A stretch of 64,000 bases of DNA from Symbiodinium natans. Taxonomy: Eukaryota > Sar > Dinophyceae > Suessiales > Symbiodiniaceae. Location of the stretch: positions 379,743 through 443,742 of the forward strand of contig CAJNDS010000446.1 in assembly GCA_905221605.1 (NCBI GenBank), given 5' to 3'. The notes beneath the pieces were generated by a model. It made no database searches. It was not told the origin of the DNA and saw nothing but the letters and a program-made list of their open reading frames with translations. The position numbers and the translations under genes were made by a program. Shown in pieces: positions 18,735 through 29,968 of the stretch (its first letter is position 1; every line of letters starts with the position of its first letter).

Positions 18735-21700
18735 TTTTCAGACGTCGCCCGCAGCTGGTAGTGGATGACAGGTATAATTTCAAGGACATCATGTGGTGGC
18801 GACGGAACACTGTTCGAGAGGCCGACGCCCTTCAGGTTTTAGGGTGCTTTGGCTCCTTCCCCTTAACTACGATACCTTCACGAGAACTCCTTTACGTAAT
18901 CACAGGTTTCCTGGACATAGTGAATTTATAGTGCCATACCTTTGTTGGAGTTGGGCCATTGGTTTCAACAGAGCACAATGACAAGGGGTAGATGGGTTCG
19001 GAGTTTAGGTTGAGTTGGGCCCAGACCCTTCCCGGTCCTTTTCCATGAACTTTGCTCAGGTTGGCCAGGGTTTTGGCATGGGTTGGCATCTTGACGTTGA
19101 CTTCGTGGTTCTGACATGGTCGGAGTAAATTCGGGGAACGGGTCTTATACAGTGGTTTCAGTGGTGTCAACTGTACCTAAATCCCTACTTAGAAGCTCTT
19201 TTGACTTTGTAAGCTTACAAACCCCATAAGCCACCTTGCTACCCTACTGACTAAGTCAAAAGGACTTCCAAGTAGTTCCCTAAACCCTAAACCGTAAACC
19301 CTAAACCCCAAAACCCACACGCACGCACAAGGGCTTAAGCAAAAAACAAAAAAGACCCTAAGCCCGAAACCCTAAACCCGATACCCCAAACCCTAAACCC
19401 GATACCCCAAACCCTAAACCCTAAACCCTAAACCCTTAACCCTTATAAACCCTAAACCCTAAACCCTAAACCCGAAGCCCAGGGACTCAGCGAGTCCAAC
19501 TACCCATTTGGCGACTGGAACGCCACGGAGGGTCCATGGCCGGCCTTTGAGTGGTGCGCTTCCCCTCCCTCCCGAGCTGCGGTTTAGGGTTTAGGGTTTA
19601 GGGTTTAGGGTTTAGGGTTTAGGGTTTAGGGTTTAGGGTTTAGGGATCTACGGATCTAGGGCTGAGCGGGTTGAGGGGCTTTGTTTTGTGATTTCAAGGG
19701 GCTTTGGTGTCTTGAGGGGGGTTGGGGTTTAGCCAGACGGCCAGTAGTACCGTCCTTCAGCTTTGTTCGAGGTTGGTTCATTTTTTCTGAGCCCAAAAAT
19801 ATGAGCAAAGGGTGCCCTGTTTAGGGTTTAGGGTTCAGGGTTCAGGGTTATTGTGCAAGGTTTAGGGTTTAGGATTTCAGGGTTTATTCCGATTTCCTAA
19901 GCCCTTTGGGTCAAGGCTGGCATGTCATGGACAAACACCGACACCACAGTCCCGCTCGGAGCCTTTCAGCAAACATCTGTAAGGCAGTTATAGGGTCCTT
20001 ACGGGAGGGGGGTTCAAGGGGGTTATACAACCCAAGGTTCCCTAATAGTCCCCACTAAGCTTCGTTAACACCTACCCTATAAACAAGTGCTGATGTAAGC
20101 GTACAGGTTTAGGGTTTTGGGTTTAGGGTTTAGGGGGGGCTGAAGAACGCAACGCCTGCTTTATACAGGCTCCCGAAGAATCCGACAAGGGGCTCGTGCA
20201 AGCGTACAGGTTTAGGGTTTAGGGGTTAGGATTTAGGGTTTAGAAGGTTTGGGGGTAGGTTTGGACTCCCGAAGGTTGGGTGCCCCATGCACCTTCCCCT
20301 CTCCTCCTCCGGCAGGTACGGCTACAGCATGGTTCCGGAGGCAACTTGGTTTCGACCCTACGCAAAACAGTGCCCTGAGCGTTTAGCGTTTTCAGAGGTT
20401 TCGGATTTCGGGCCCCTAAACCCTAGCCCCTAAACCCTAGACCCTAAACCTTAAACCCTGAACCCTAAACCCGGGGGCTTGGGGGTTGGGGGGCGGGGGT
20501 TCGAGGGCGTAAGTTTAGGGATCTCGCTGTGTCCGAGCCAGGATTTCCTCTTCCGGGACATTGGGCTTTGCCACCCTTTACAATAAGCCACAGGTCAAAC
20601 ACCACAATTACTTTCTTACCTCGTAACACATGCAGGCTATCTCACCCTTGCTGGGTCCCATACAGTGGCATTCTTGGAGCAGCATGAGGCAGTGCCCAAG
20701 AGAGCAATCCCATGTGGCATGCCATCGCAGGGGGGGTGGGTGTGGACTGTCATTTCACCCTCGGTGGAGGAAGCCATGCCGATGCGGCCTGGGTTCCTCC
20801 AGGCAGCCTTGAATCGAACTCCATCCCGAAGTCCGTCAACGAGTTGGAGGTGGCCCTTCATTGGCATCCTTCTTTGCCGGGCCAGAGCAGGAAGCGTTTG
20901 TATCTGCAAGGCTGCTAGGCCTAAAGCCCAAACAGGCCCTAAGCTCCAACCCCCCCCCCCCCCCCCCTTACCCCAAACCCAAACCCCTCCCCCAAACCCT
21001 ACACCCTAAACCCTCCATAAACCCTAAACCCGCCCAAGCCCTAAACCCTAAACCCCAACCCTCATCCCCCCGAGCCCTCAAACGTAAATCCTAACTCCCC
21101 TCCAAGCCGGAACCCTAAACCCCCCCAAGCCCTCAACTCAACCCTCAACCCTAAACCCTAAGCCCTAAGCCCTAAGCCCTAAACCCTAAACCCAAAACCC
21201 TAAACCCTGACTTGGTATAGGGGGGCTTGCAAAGCTTAAGCTGCTCAGCTCCGCAGGACCCGGGTCTGACGTACCTTGGCCCTTGGGCACAGTACACCTT
21301 TCCGCAGAAGGAGTACAGCCTGGAGGAACTCGATGCTTGGCTTGGAGTTCGATATCCTAAGAGCCCCCAAACCCTTACATAACCCCTAAATCCTAGATTC
21401 TAATCCCCAAAACCCTTTCACCCCTACTCCCTAAACCCCCTTAACCCTTCAGCCCCTCAGCCCTGAACCCCCTGAACCCCTAAGCCGCTAGACCTAAGCC
21501 CCTCAAATCTAGGATATCCCCCTTAAACCCCAAACCCGGAACCCTAAACCACTAAACCCCTTAAGCCCCAACCCCTAAAGCAAGGCAACAGAAGGGATGA
21601 AACACCTTGCTCTTCTTTAGGTTGTTGATTGGGATGTCGTGCCTTAAACCTTATCCTAAGGTTTATGATTTAGGGTGTAGGGGTGTAGGGGTTTAGGGTT

Positions 21701-22165
21701 TAGGGTTGAGGGGTTAGGGTTTAGGGGGATTTGGGCTACTAATAGGGTTTAGGGTTTCATCAGGCTTGGCGGTCCATTCTATGTCCTTCTTCCGGGTGTG
21801 TTTCTACATGATGGACAAGCAGGTACCTTAAATACGCCCCTGCAATCGCTGGTCTATCTGGACCCTAGACCCTACATAGCCCTAAACCCTAAACCCTAAA
21901 CCCTAAACGCTGCATGCTGCCAGTCTGCCCTTTACGCCGAAAGCCCAGGACCCTAAACCCCTTCTACCCTAAACTTTGAACCCGGACCCATGAACCCTGA
22001 ACCCTGAACCCTAAACCCTAAACCCTACCCCTCCCACTTCTTCTTTCAGCCACCGAGTCCTTCTGCACGACCGGACAAAGCTGTGTCGACGTGCCTGTGG
22101 CCCCGTGATGCCGGCGGAGCTTGCGACACTAAGCCCTATCGACCTGATCTTTGTCATGGTGGGGC
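18735..22165 (+). CDS. Unidentified multi-exon gene, part 3
   Basis: Islands on +: 18735-18836 (LVVDDRYNFKDIMWWRRNTV), 19489-19575 (SNYPFGDWNATEGPWPAFEW), 20168-20209 (APEESDKGLVQAY, ending at GT of GTTTAGGG), 20318-20378 (YGYSMVPEATWFRPYAKQCP), 20634-20915, 21258-21350 (LTYLGPWAQYTFPQKEYSLE), 21768-21822 and 22050-22165 (VMPAELATLSPIDLIFVMV). 20634-20915 is the longest: one frame gives YLTLAGSHTVAFLEQHEAVP, and from about 20712 a second frame gives GGSHADAAWVPPGSLESNSI, so an intron or frameshift may lie between. Tryptophan, tyrosine and cysteine are frequent, as in a folded globular protein. No family recognised. Confidence 0.5.
19187..19274. mobile_element. Element K, copy 1
   Basis: ACTTAGAAGCTCTTTTGACT at the left pairs with AGTCAAAAGGACTTCCAAGT at the right (about 20-bp inverted ends). 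The second copy is at 36123. Confidence 0.8.
19989..20082. mobile_element. Element F, copy 2
   Basis: TATAGGGTCCTTACGGGAGG then GGGGTTCAAGGG; the middle has CCCAAGGTTCCCTAATAGTC. The right end is abbreviated to ACCTACCCTATAA. Confidence 0.6.
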
Positions 22166-22355
22166 AACATGTTGCATTTGTTAAGGGTATTTTTAAGGGT
22201 ACTTAAACTCAACAAGGAAGGCATTTTTTCATACTGTCCCAACCATGAACTAGTGATGTTTTGGGGTTTAGAGCCAGAGTCTGAGGGTTTAGGGTTTCGT
22301 CTTCCCAACGAGAAGCCATGAGGGCTGGGTCACGATTTGTTCAGAATCAAAGACT

Positions 22356-22464
22356 AGGATGCCCGGTAGCACCCTTATTCCCTTTTGTGGGTTTAGGTTC
22401 CCTTCTAAACCTCTTTTAAGCAAAGAAGGACACCCTTTTTAATCCTAGGTTACTAGGCAACCCA
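22356..22464. mobile_element. Element C, copy 2
   Basis: CTAGGATGCCCGGTAGCACC at the left; GGTTACTAGGCAACCCAG at the right is the inverted counterpart. Inner AAACCTCTTTTAAG is the family centre. Confidence 0.8.
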
Positions 22465-22554
22465 GAAGATTTAAGCCGAATGGGCAAGAGAATCCCAAAC
22501 TGCCAGGCCGAGACCAAGCGACTGAAACGAAGCCCTAATCCCTCAACGCTGCGC

Positions 22555-23040
22555 CCTAAACCCTAAACCCTAAACCCTAAACCCTAAACCCTAAACCCTA
22601 AACCCTAAACCCTAAGCCTTACCAAAATCCCTCAACGCTGGGACCCTGAGTCCCCGCTCGGGGCATGGGCTACTCCTGCGCGGCAGGTCTCCCAGATATC
22701 TGCACACCGCCGTCCTGCCCTGCCCTCGGACGGGCGGCTTCGTGTTTCGGGCGGCTTCGTGAAGCCCAAGACCCTCCGACCCTTCAAACCCTAAATCCCC
22801 AAACCCCTAAACCCTAAACCCCTAATTACACCCTAAACCCTAAACCCTAAACCCTAAACCCTAAACCCTAAACCCTAAACCCTAAACCCTAAACCCTAAA
22901 CCCCTATCATAAGCCCTTAAAGCGCCCTGCCACCTTGAGCCCTAAGCTCTAGACCCTAACCAACAAACAAAGGGTTTAGGGTTTAGGGTTTAGGGTTTAG
23001 GGTTTAGGGTTTAGGGTTTAGGGTTTAGGGTTTAGGGTTT
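22555..23040. repeat. Three telomeric arrays in alternating orientation
   Basis: CCCTAAA at 22555-22615 and 22795-22910, TTTAGGG at 22973-23040. The stretch 22620-22790 between them is GC-rich with a duplicated CGGGCGGCTTCGTG word; it may hold an exon, but no frame is convincing. Confidence 0.8.
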
Positions 23041-24260
23041 AAGAAGAGCCGCGGGGTTCCTTCCCCTTGCCCAATTCAGAAACCAAAACAGACATCACAC
23101 GAAAAGCTCTAGGGTTTAGGGTTGAGGGTTGCGCTGGTTTAGGGTTCAGGGTTTAGGGTAAGAACAAACGGGGTCTTATACAGCGACTCTACAGGGCCCA
23201 TGCATATACTACTGTGGGTTTTGGGGTACTATGCTTTACTACTTTGCTTTTTTTTTTGGTTGTGGGTTCCTATGATAGCTACTTATCCGTAAAAGTATAT
23301 CGTTTTTTTTTTTTTCAGGGTCTACTTCAAAGTAGGGTTATTGAGGTAGATGGATTCTTAAGGTACTAGAGATGATGTGCGCGTTGTGCAAAGCGTGGGG
23401 CTACAAAGCTTACCGGTTCTTACTCGGGAGTTAGTATTCCCGATATAATCCTTTACAGGGTGATGTAGGGACATTTTATTGGGGCACCTCATTCCATAAT
23501 TCCCGACTACTGTAAGAACTCGCAAGAAGAAGAAGAAGAATAAGAAGAAGAAGAAGGTACCATAATGGAGACCACAACGGGCCCCCATCCCAGACTCCCA
23601 GACCTCAACTGATTGAGGGTGGAGGATTAAATGTGTACCTTGGACTCTCTTTACCTACAGTTTAGTAGTAACCTACCCTAGCAAAGAAGGTATAACCCAT
23701 AAAACTGTAGGAAAAGTAGGGTTTGGGGCTTAGGGCTTCGGGCTTAGTGCCTTTTAGGATTTAGGGTGTAGGGTTTAGGGCCTAGGGTTGCGAAGCCCCA
23801 GCTGGAGCTACCCCTGCAGTCGTTTGGATTTCGGGTTTGTGGTTTGGGGTTTAGGGTTTAGGGTTTAGGGTTTACGAAAGCCCCCTTAGTTTGGAGTTGG
23901 TGTTTTTTTGGGGGGGTTTGAGGGCAGCCTTTTTAAAGTTGGGGTTCAAGTTCAAGTTTTTGGGCTTAGGGTAACTTTTTCTTGAGTTGTGTAGGCTCAT
24001 CGCTGGATAGTCCGCATGAGGACGTTGCAATTTACACGACATGGGCATTCCCCTCCTGCATCTCCCACATCTATTCTTCAAAACCACAACAAGGGACCCC
24101 CTCAACCACAAACCCCTGAACCCTAATCGTTTTTTCAGGGTTTAGGGTTTTAGGGTTTAGGTTTTGAGGCTTTAGGGTTTAGGGTTGTGGTCCCAGTGTA
24201 GTGTTTTTCCGTACGTAAGCTGTACTTCTAACTGGGGTGAGGGGGGACGCCTTCACTGCA
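23041..24260. other. Gene-poor stretch with inverted-repeat candidates
   Basis: 23160-23330 is T-rich with no gene. 23419-23525 has inverted ends (CGGTTCTTACTCGGGA and, complemented, CGAGTTCTTACAGTAGTCGG), a possible further element. A TTCTTC/GAAGAA microsatellite is at 23523-23558. Element D copy 2 is at 23635-23718. Short degenerate telomeric tracts fill the rest. Confidence 0.5.
23635..23718. mobile_element. Element D, copy 2
   Basis: ACCTTGGACTCTCTTTACCT, then ACAGTTTAGTAGTAACC; right part TATAACCCATAAAACTGTAG. Inverted relative to copies whose left end carries CTACAGTTTTATGGGTTATA. Confidence 0.65.
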
Positions 24261-24264
24261 GGTA

Positions 24265-27200
24265 CTACACCTGGGACTTCGAACAGCATGCGCGCAAGTG
24301 CCACGTCAGAGCTCGCTTGCGGGGAATTTAGGCCTTGGGGTTGAGGTGTCTAGGGTTTCGTGCATAACCCCTGAACCCTAATCGTGTCCTTAGGGTTTTA
24401 GGGTTTACGGTTTGGAGTTTTAGGGTTTAGGGTTGTGGTCCCAGTCTATTGTGTTTGTTTTTGGGTGAGCGATTTCGGGGTTTAAGGTTTGAGCGTGCGG
24501 GGCTTAGGGTTTGAGGTACATGGACCCCTATTCTGTTTGCAGGACTTGGGATTCGGTTTCTTTGGCGCCCAAGGGCGTAAGGGGAACAAAGAGCTCGGAG
24601 CTTTCTTGGAGGTTCATGGTACTTGTTAACCAATTGTTTAACTGTACTTATAGCTGTACTTATGACCATATTGGGGCACTTAAGGGGCTTATAAGTGGGT
24701 TGAAGTACAGGTAAAATTGGCTAATAATTGCCATGAACCTCCAAATGGGGGGCTGGGAAACCGCGATACGGGGAGGAGTGAGGGTTTAGGGTTTAGGGTT
24801 TAGGGTTTAGGGTTTAGGGTTTAGGGTTTAGGGTTTAGGGTTTAGGGTTTAGGGTTGCTTCGGGGTCAATCCTCCAGCCCTGCGTGTTCCGCAGGTACCT
24901 CTGCGATGCGAAGCCCGAGTGTGGCGGGACTCCCAGAAGTCGGAGGGCGTGCATCTTTCTCCCCTGGATTCTACCCCCTTAGGCCCCAAGTGCGGGGTTT
25001 AGGGTTTAATGTGTAGGGTTTAGGGTTTAGGGTTTAGGGTTTAGGGTTTAGGGTTTAGGGTTTAGGGCTACGGGTTTAGGGCTACGGGTTCATGGGTACT
25101 TAGAACCCCAGTTCTATCTGTACTTATAAGCCCCCTAAGTCCTTCAAGTAGGTTTTCAGTAGACTTGTAATAGGGGTAAGAAGTCCCATGAACCTCCAAG
25201 TGGTTCTTAGTAGGGAATGAGAAAGAATTAGGGCCCTGTACATATTCTCCTGTTTACAGGTCAAGGGGTACGGGGTTGGGGTACTCTTAGATATGGGTCT
25301 GACATGGGTAAGGGACTAAAGGAGGGACCCTTAGAAGGGACCTTAGGGGTTTTTTTACTTCGGTAATTTTATAGGGGCTATATAAGGAAAATACCTAGGG
25401 GTTAGAAGGGACCTTAGGGGTTATTTACTTCGGTATATAGGGGCTATATAAGGAAAAATACATAGGGGTTGTAGCCTCTTTCTCCCACAGCGAGCGGAGC
25501 TCCCAAAGCCCGAAGCTCCCTCGAAGGCCTCACAACGCCTTGGTAGCAGTGGTACCTCCTTTTCCTTTTTTTTTTTTTTTTTTTTTTTTTTGGGGGGGGG
25601 TTTAGGGTTTAGGGTTTAGGGTTTAGGGTTTAGGGTTTAGGGTTTAGGGTTAGGGGTGGTTCCCTTGTAAAGTGACCAGCCCCTGAACAGGGGTTCACTT
25701 CTTGTAATATGGTTACTGGGCTACCAAGAACTCCCTATGGAGCCATGAGCCCCTAAGTGTGTGTCGGGGCCTGGGGTCTAGGGATTTCGGGTTTCGGGTA
25801 TAGGGTTCGTTCAGGGTTTAGGGTTTAGGGGTTAGGGATTTAGGGTTTAGGGTTCTAGGGTTTAGGAGGCTCAGCCCCAATACACCGGAGAGAGGACGAC
25901 CTGACATGAATAAGGTGCCGACTGCCTGAGCAACCTGACCTGCAGTGGCCCCAGAGGGGCTTCGGGCTTGAAAGGGGTTTGGGGTGGAAGGTTTCGGGTT
26001 TGAGGTTTTAGGGTTTTTAGGGTTTAGGGTGTGGGGTTGAGGCTTAGGTCAATTTTTTGTTCAGGGTTTTTGGCAGGGTTTGGGGTTTAGGGTTGTGGCA
26101 GTGTTTGGGGCGTAGGCTTTTTTTAGCAGGGGTTAGGATTTAGGGTCGTGGCATTGTTTGTGGCTCAGAGTTTTAGTCGGGTTTGGGGTGTTGGAGGCTT
26201 GGGCTTTGAGAGTTGAAGAGTTTTACGAGTGCTTACTAAGGGTTTGGGGTTTTACTGGGGTTTTTGGTTGTGGGGCTTTGGGGTCTGAGGTTCACGGGGG
26301 TTCAGGTTTTTGTTGACAAGGGTTTAGGGTTTAGGGTTTAGGGTTTAGGGTTTAGGGTTTAGGGTTTAGGGTTTTTAATGAATATAGTTTGGAGGAGGGC
26401 CTTGGATTCCATAGTCTGTCCTTGGATTCCATAGTCTGTCCCTACGAAGAGTAAGAGTCCATCCCGTTTCGCATAGTGTTTAGGGTTTAGGGTTTAGGGG
26501 TTTAGGGGTTTAGGGTTTAGGGTTTAGGGTTTAGGGTTTAGGGTTTAGGGCTGCAGATGAAATATGCAGCAGAAATTCCTGTTGGGTCTTTTGGTTTCCT
26601 TCCCAGGAGGATCCAAAGAGTAGAGCCCCCACATAGTACCCTAAGCTACTGTCGGGTCATTCTTAGGAACCCTTCAGGGCATCTGCTTGGGGGTTCCCAC
26701 TGTTGCTAACAGTCCTTCGTAGGGATTATAGTGCCCTCCATTATAGTCCCCATGAAGGACTGGTAGTAGAAGGGGGAACCCCTAAAACCCTAAACCCTAA
26801 ACCCTAAACCCTAAACCATCTACTTGTTGGATCCTCCCAGCAGTCTGGGTTGGGTTCCTTCGCGGCTTTGTGTTTAAGGCTTGGGGCTTGAAACCTTAAC
26901 ATGGGCCCTTGAGAGGGGACCCTGTGTAGGGTTTAGGGTTTGGGGTTTAGGGTTTAGGGTTTAGGGTTTAGGGTTTAGGGTTTAGGGTTTACCCCCATAC
27001 AAATTGAGGGCCCAGACGTCAGAACCCTTTCAAGGAGTTAGGGACCATGTTCAGTGCCCGGGAAACTAGCCTACGATGCGGGCTTATACCATTCCAAAGT
27101 AGACGGGGCTTTCTTCCAGCCCTTTGGGAGGATCCAGCAAGTAGATCCCCTGAAGGTTTCCTAGGGTACCGTTTTGAAGTTCTATTGTGTGGATCCTTCC

Positions 27201-29215
27201 AGAAATCTAGGGATGGTTGCCTTTAGGCCTTGGTGGCAACAGCTACTACGACAACAACTTCTACTTCCGCTCCAGCACTTTCGAGCAAAGCCGGCGCAAG
27301 TTGCTGGAGCGGGGAGCTAGGGCTGAGGGTTGAGGGTTTAGGGTTTAGGGTTTAGGGTTTAGGGTTTAGGGTTTAGGGTTTAGGGATGGGTCGGGGGCCA
27401 TGCCTAGGAACTATTGAGGCTCTGAGAGGCCGTATGTGTCAGGGCGGCACGGCCTTTCTTTTGCAGAAGGGAGCTGAATGAAGTTGCCATGAAGTGGATA
27501 CGTGTAGGGTTTTTGGGTTTAGGGTTCAGGGTTCAGGTGTGGGGCAGTGGGGCTTGGGGGTTGAGGTTTAGGGTTGAATTAGGGCATATCTAGTTCCCGT
27601 GGAACAACAACCCATTCTGGCACTTCTGGCAGCTTCTGACACCTTGATGAAGAGGGTTGAAAGGCCTCAGGGTTTAGGGGTGAACGGGTTTAGGGTTCTA
27701 GGGTAGGGAGTGTAGGCGGTTTAGGGGGTTTAGGGGCGTTTAGGGGCGTTTAGGGGGTTTAGGGGTTTAGGGTTTAAGGGTTCAGGGTGTTGCGCTCGGG
27801 GGCCCCCGCCCGAAACTGTCTCGCGCCAGTGGCGATGACGGCGGTGCCATCGCCCCCCGCGATCTGGCTTTCGTGGACCGCCGGTGCTTCGTTGGGTTCA
27901 GTCATATGATTCGGGGTACCGTAGGGCCTTAGGGCTAACACCCAGGGAGTACAACCTAAGGGGTACGAGTTTGGATACGGAGACCATACCTGAGGAATCT
28001 CATATGTAGTTCTAGCGTGGGGAGTTTGCTATAGTCCCTAGTAGTCTAAACCTTAAACCCTAAACCCTAAGCTTGAAACCCTAAACCCTCAACCCTAAAC
28101 CTCAAAAGCCGAAAAAGCTTTTGTCCCTAGTAGCCCTCAGGGTCCACTTACTTTCAATAGCACATACTTGTGCACCAGCAACTGCGGTTTGGGGACATGT
28201 TTTGGGGTAGACGAAACCCTAAACCGAAACCCTAAACCCGAGACCCTAAACCCTAAACCCTAAACCTTAAACCCTAAACCCTAAACCCTAAACCCTAAAC
28301 CCTAAACCCTAAACCCTAAACCCTAAGCTTGAAACTCTAAACCCTCCTCTCACGAAGCCCAGGAAGAGCTGCATTGAGTGTCGAAAAAACCCTTAAACCT
28401 CAAACCCCAAACCCCTAACCCTAAACCCTAAACCCTAAACCCGGAAACCCTGAAACCCTGGAACCCTAAACCTCAAGCCCCAAACCCCTAAACCTCCAGG
28501 GTGAACTCAGAAGCCCGGCTCGATCTCAGGGTTTCTTAGGCTTTTGTTTGGTTTTTAGTCGTTGGGTTTTTAGGGTTTCTAGCATTTCTAGGGTTTCTAG
28601 GGGTTTTGGGGTTTTAAGGTTTTAGGGTTTCTAGGTTTTCAGGTTTTCTAGGGTTTCTAGGGTTTTAGGGTGTCTGGGGTTAGGATCCCGAGACCCCAAG
28701 CTCGCCGAAACCCTCTTAAAACCTAAGCCCACCAAGTCCCACAACTTCCCAACTGAAAAAAGGCACCCTCAGCCCTGAACCCTAAACCCTAAGCCCTCAA
28801 CCCTAAACCCTAAACCCTAAACGTTCTGGAGCCCTAAACCCTAACCCCTAAACCCCTCAATAGCCTCTTGGATGTTTAGGGTTTTCGCTTCGGTTTAGGG
28901 TTTAAGCTTCGGTCGTCGCGCCGCCCTGAGAAATAGGGTTGGGGTTTAGGGTTTAGGGTTTAGGGCTTGGGGTTGTAGGGTTTGGATTTAGGGATTTTTT
29001 CATGAAGACCATAGGTTTCAGTGTTTAGGTTTACTAAGGGCCCGTGTGCCGAAAGCAGGGTTTAGGGTTTACGGCTGAGGTGGGGTTTAGGGTTTGAGGG
29101 TTCTTGCTTGCAGGACTGCCCTCGCACGTGCTGCATGGCGCGCCGGACGTGCCTGCGCCTGACCGACGCTTGTGGATACCGGGTGCTGCTGGCATGTCTA
29201 TGCAAATGATGCCCC
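24265..29215 (+). CDS. Unidentified multi-exon gene, part 4
   Basis: Islands on +: 24265-24330 (CAG|G; YYTWDFEQHARKCHVRA), 24544-24600 (LGFGFFGAQGRKGNKELG), 24896-24950 (YLCDAKPECGGTPRSRRAC), 25492-25545 (RAELPKPEAPSKASQR), 27231-27312 (GGNSYYDNNFYFRSSTFEQS), 27466-27505 (RELNEVAMKWIR), 27593-27655 (FPWNNNPFWHFWQLLTP), 27790-27900 (DDGGAIAPRDLAFVDRRCFV) and 29107-29215 (LPSHVLHGAPDVPAPDRRLW). GGNSYYDNNFYF is kelch-like in flavour. The islands precede the FNIP gene and may be the C-terminal part of the 13.4-22 kb gene. Large gaps at 25.55-27.2 and 27.9-29.1 kb hold arrays and elements but no clear exon. Confidence 0.45.
24605..24745. mobile_element. Element B, copy 2
   Basis: TTGGAGGTTCATGGTACTTG at the left, GCCATGAACCTCCAA at the right, with CTGTACTTATAGCTGTACTT and GGGGCTTATAAGTGGG inside. 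It begins within 5 bp of the end of the coding island 24544-24600. Confidence 0.88.
25087..25252. mobile_element. Element B (left-truncated) joined to element E left arm
   Basis: B remnant 25087-25201 ends CCCATGAACCTCCAAG and is followed at once by TGGTTCTTAGTAGGGAATGA (E left arm). The E right arm is absent. Confidence 0.65.
25333..25470. repeat. Tandem duplication of a 65-70 bp unit
   Basis: TTAGAAGGGACCTTAGGGGT ... GGGGCTATATAAGGAAAA occurs twice in direct orientation, the first copy with a 6-bp insertion (ATTTTA). Confidence 0.8.
25563..25592. repeat. Poly-T tract
   Basis: About 30 T broken by one C, followed by eight G and a TTTAGGG array at 25598-25660. Confidence 0.9.
25657..25728. 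mobile_element. Element N
   Basis: TGGTTCCCTTGTAAAGTGAC at the left; ATGGTTACTGGGCTACCAAG at the right. The right end matches the sequence directly before ankyrin exon 13 (two copies, 11611 and 11739). Confidence 0.6.
26687..26783. mobile_element. Element A, copy 4
   Basis: TTGGGGGTTCCCACTGTTGC at the left, AGTAGAAGGGGGAACCCCTA at the right. Inner ACAGTCCTTCGTAGGGATTA pairs with CCCCATGAAGGACTGGT. Confidence 0.8.
26930..27385. repeat. TTTAGGG arrays bracketing an exon
   Basis: Arrays at 26930-26992 and 27328-27385 with the coding island 27231-27312 between them. Confidence 0.85.
27901..29106. other. Gene-poor stretch
   Basis: Degenerate and clean telomeric arrays (28218-28325, 28400-28470, 28790-28830), C-rich AAACCCC words and T-rich GGGTTTCTAGG words. 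Short AG-flanked pieces such as 28360-28385 (PRKSCIEC) could be micro-exons but cannot be supported. Confidence 0.45.
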
Positions 29216-29333
29216 TAAACCCTAAACCCTAAACCCAAAATGCCCCCCCACCCCCCCCCACCCCCCCGCCCCGCGACGCCCTTAAACCCTCAATCCTCAA
29301 CTCCAGAAGGGACCATCTGTCAGAGAAGTCCCC

Positions 29334-29412
<79 letters not shown>
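29334..29412. repeat. Long poly-C tract
   Basis: About 78 bases, almost all C, with one A. Preceded at 29240-29275 by shorter C runs. Such tracts are error-prone in sequencing, so the length is unreliable. Confidence 0.9.
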
Positions 29413-29436
29413 ATCCCATGTGTTCCTATGCCGCAA

Positions 29437-29530
29437 CCCTAACTAAACCCTAAACCCTAAACCCTAAACCCTAAACCCTAAACCCTAAACCCTAAACCCT
29501 AAACCCTAAACCCTAAACCCTAAACCCTAA
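29437..29530. repeat. CCCTAAA array
   Basis: About twelve clean heptamers, the last array before FNIP gene 1. Confidence 0.92.
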
Positions 29531-29539
29531 GCCTACGAG

Positions 29540-29968
29540 TTTCTTTGTCCTATGGCGGCTTAGGGAAGCTACCTTCAGCAACCGTAAAGCCCCAGAATCC
29601 CGAGAATAATCCCTAAAGCCCAAGCTGTTCAGCTTAGGGTTTGGCGTTTCGCATACGGTTAACTCGGGACTTGTGACTTCAACCAGGGATTGGATATGTA
29701 CTCCTGCCCAGTTGCACCGGACGTTCAGAAGAAATCAGCTCCCTTAGGGGCACGATCAGCCTAACATTGGTATAGATACCCTGTGCCCTGTACTACCAAA
29801 ACCCTATCAAGGTATGGGGGTTTACGACGATAAGGGACCCGTAATGTAGTCCCCCAAGTAGTAGGATTCCCTTTCTTCAGTACCCCAAGAAGGTACCCCT
29901 TATTTCGGAAACCACCGTGTAGGGTCCTTCCGTTCCCAAAGGTCACCCAAGCCAAGGTGTAAGGCCCC
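29540..29968 (+). promoter_or_regulatory. Upstream region of FNIP gene 1
   Basis: About 430 bp without telomeric arrays, unusually clean for this window. Contains GGGGGTTTACGACGATAAGG (29816-29835), resembling the ends of element P at 55301. No TATA box or dinoflagellate spliced-leader acceptor could be identified with confidence. The promoter role is inferred only from position. Confidence 0.3.

Noticed and set aside
29229-29446. Poly-Gly and poly-Pro open frames
   Set aside because: Translation of the poly-C tract; no other coding sign.
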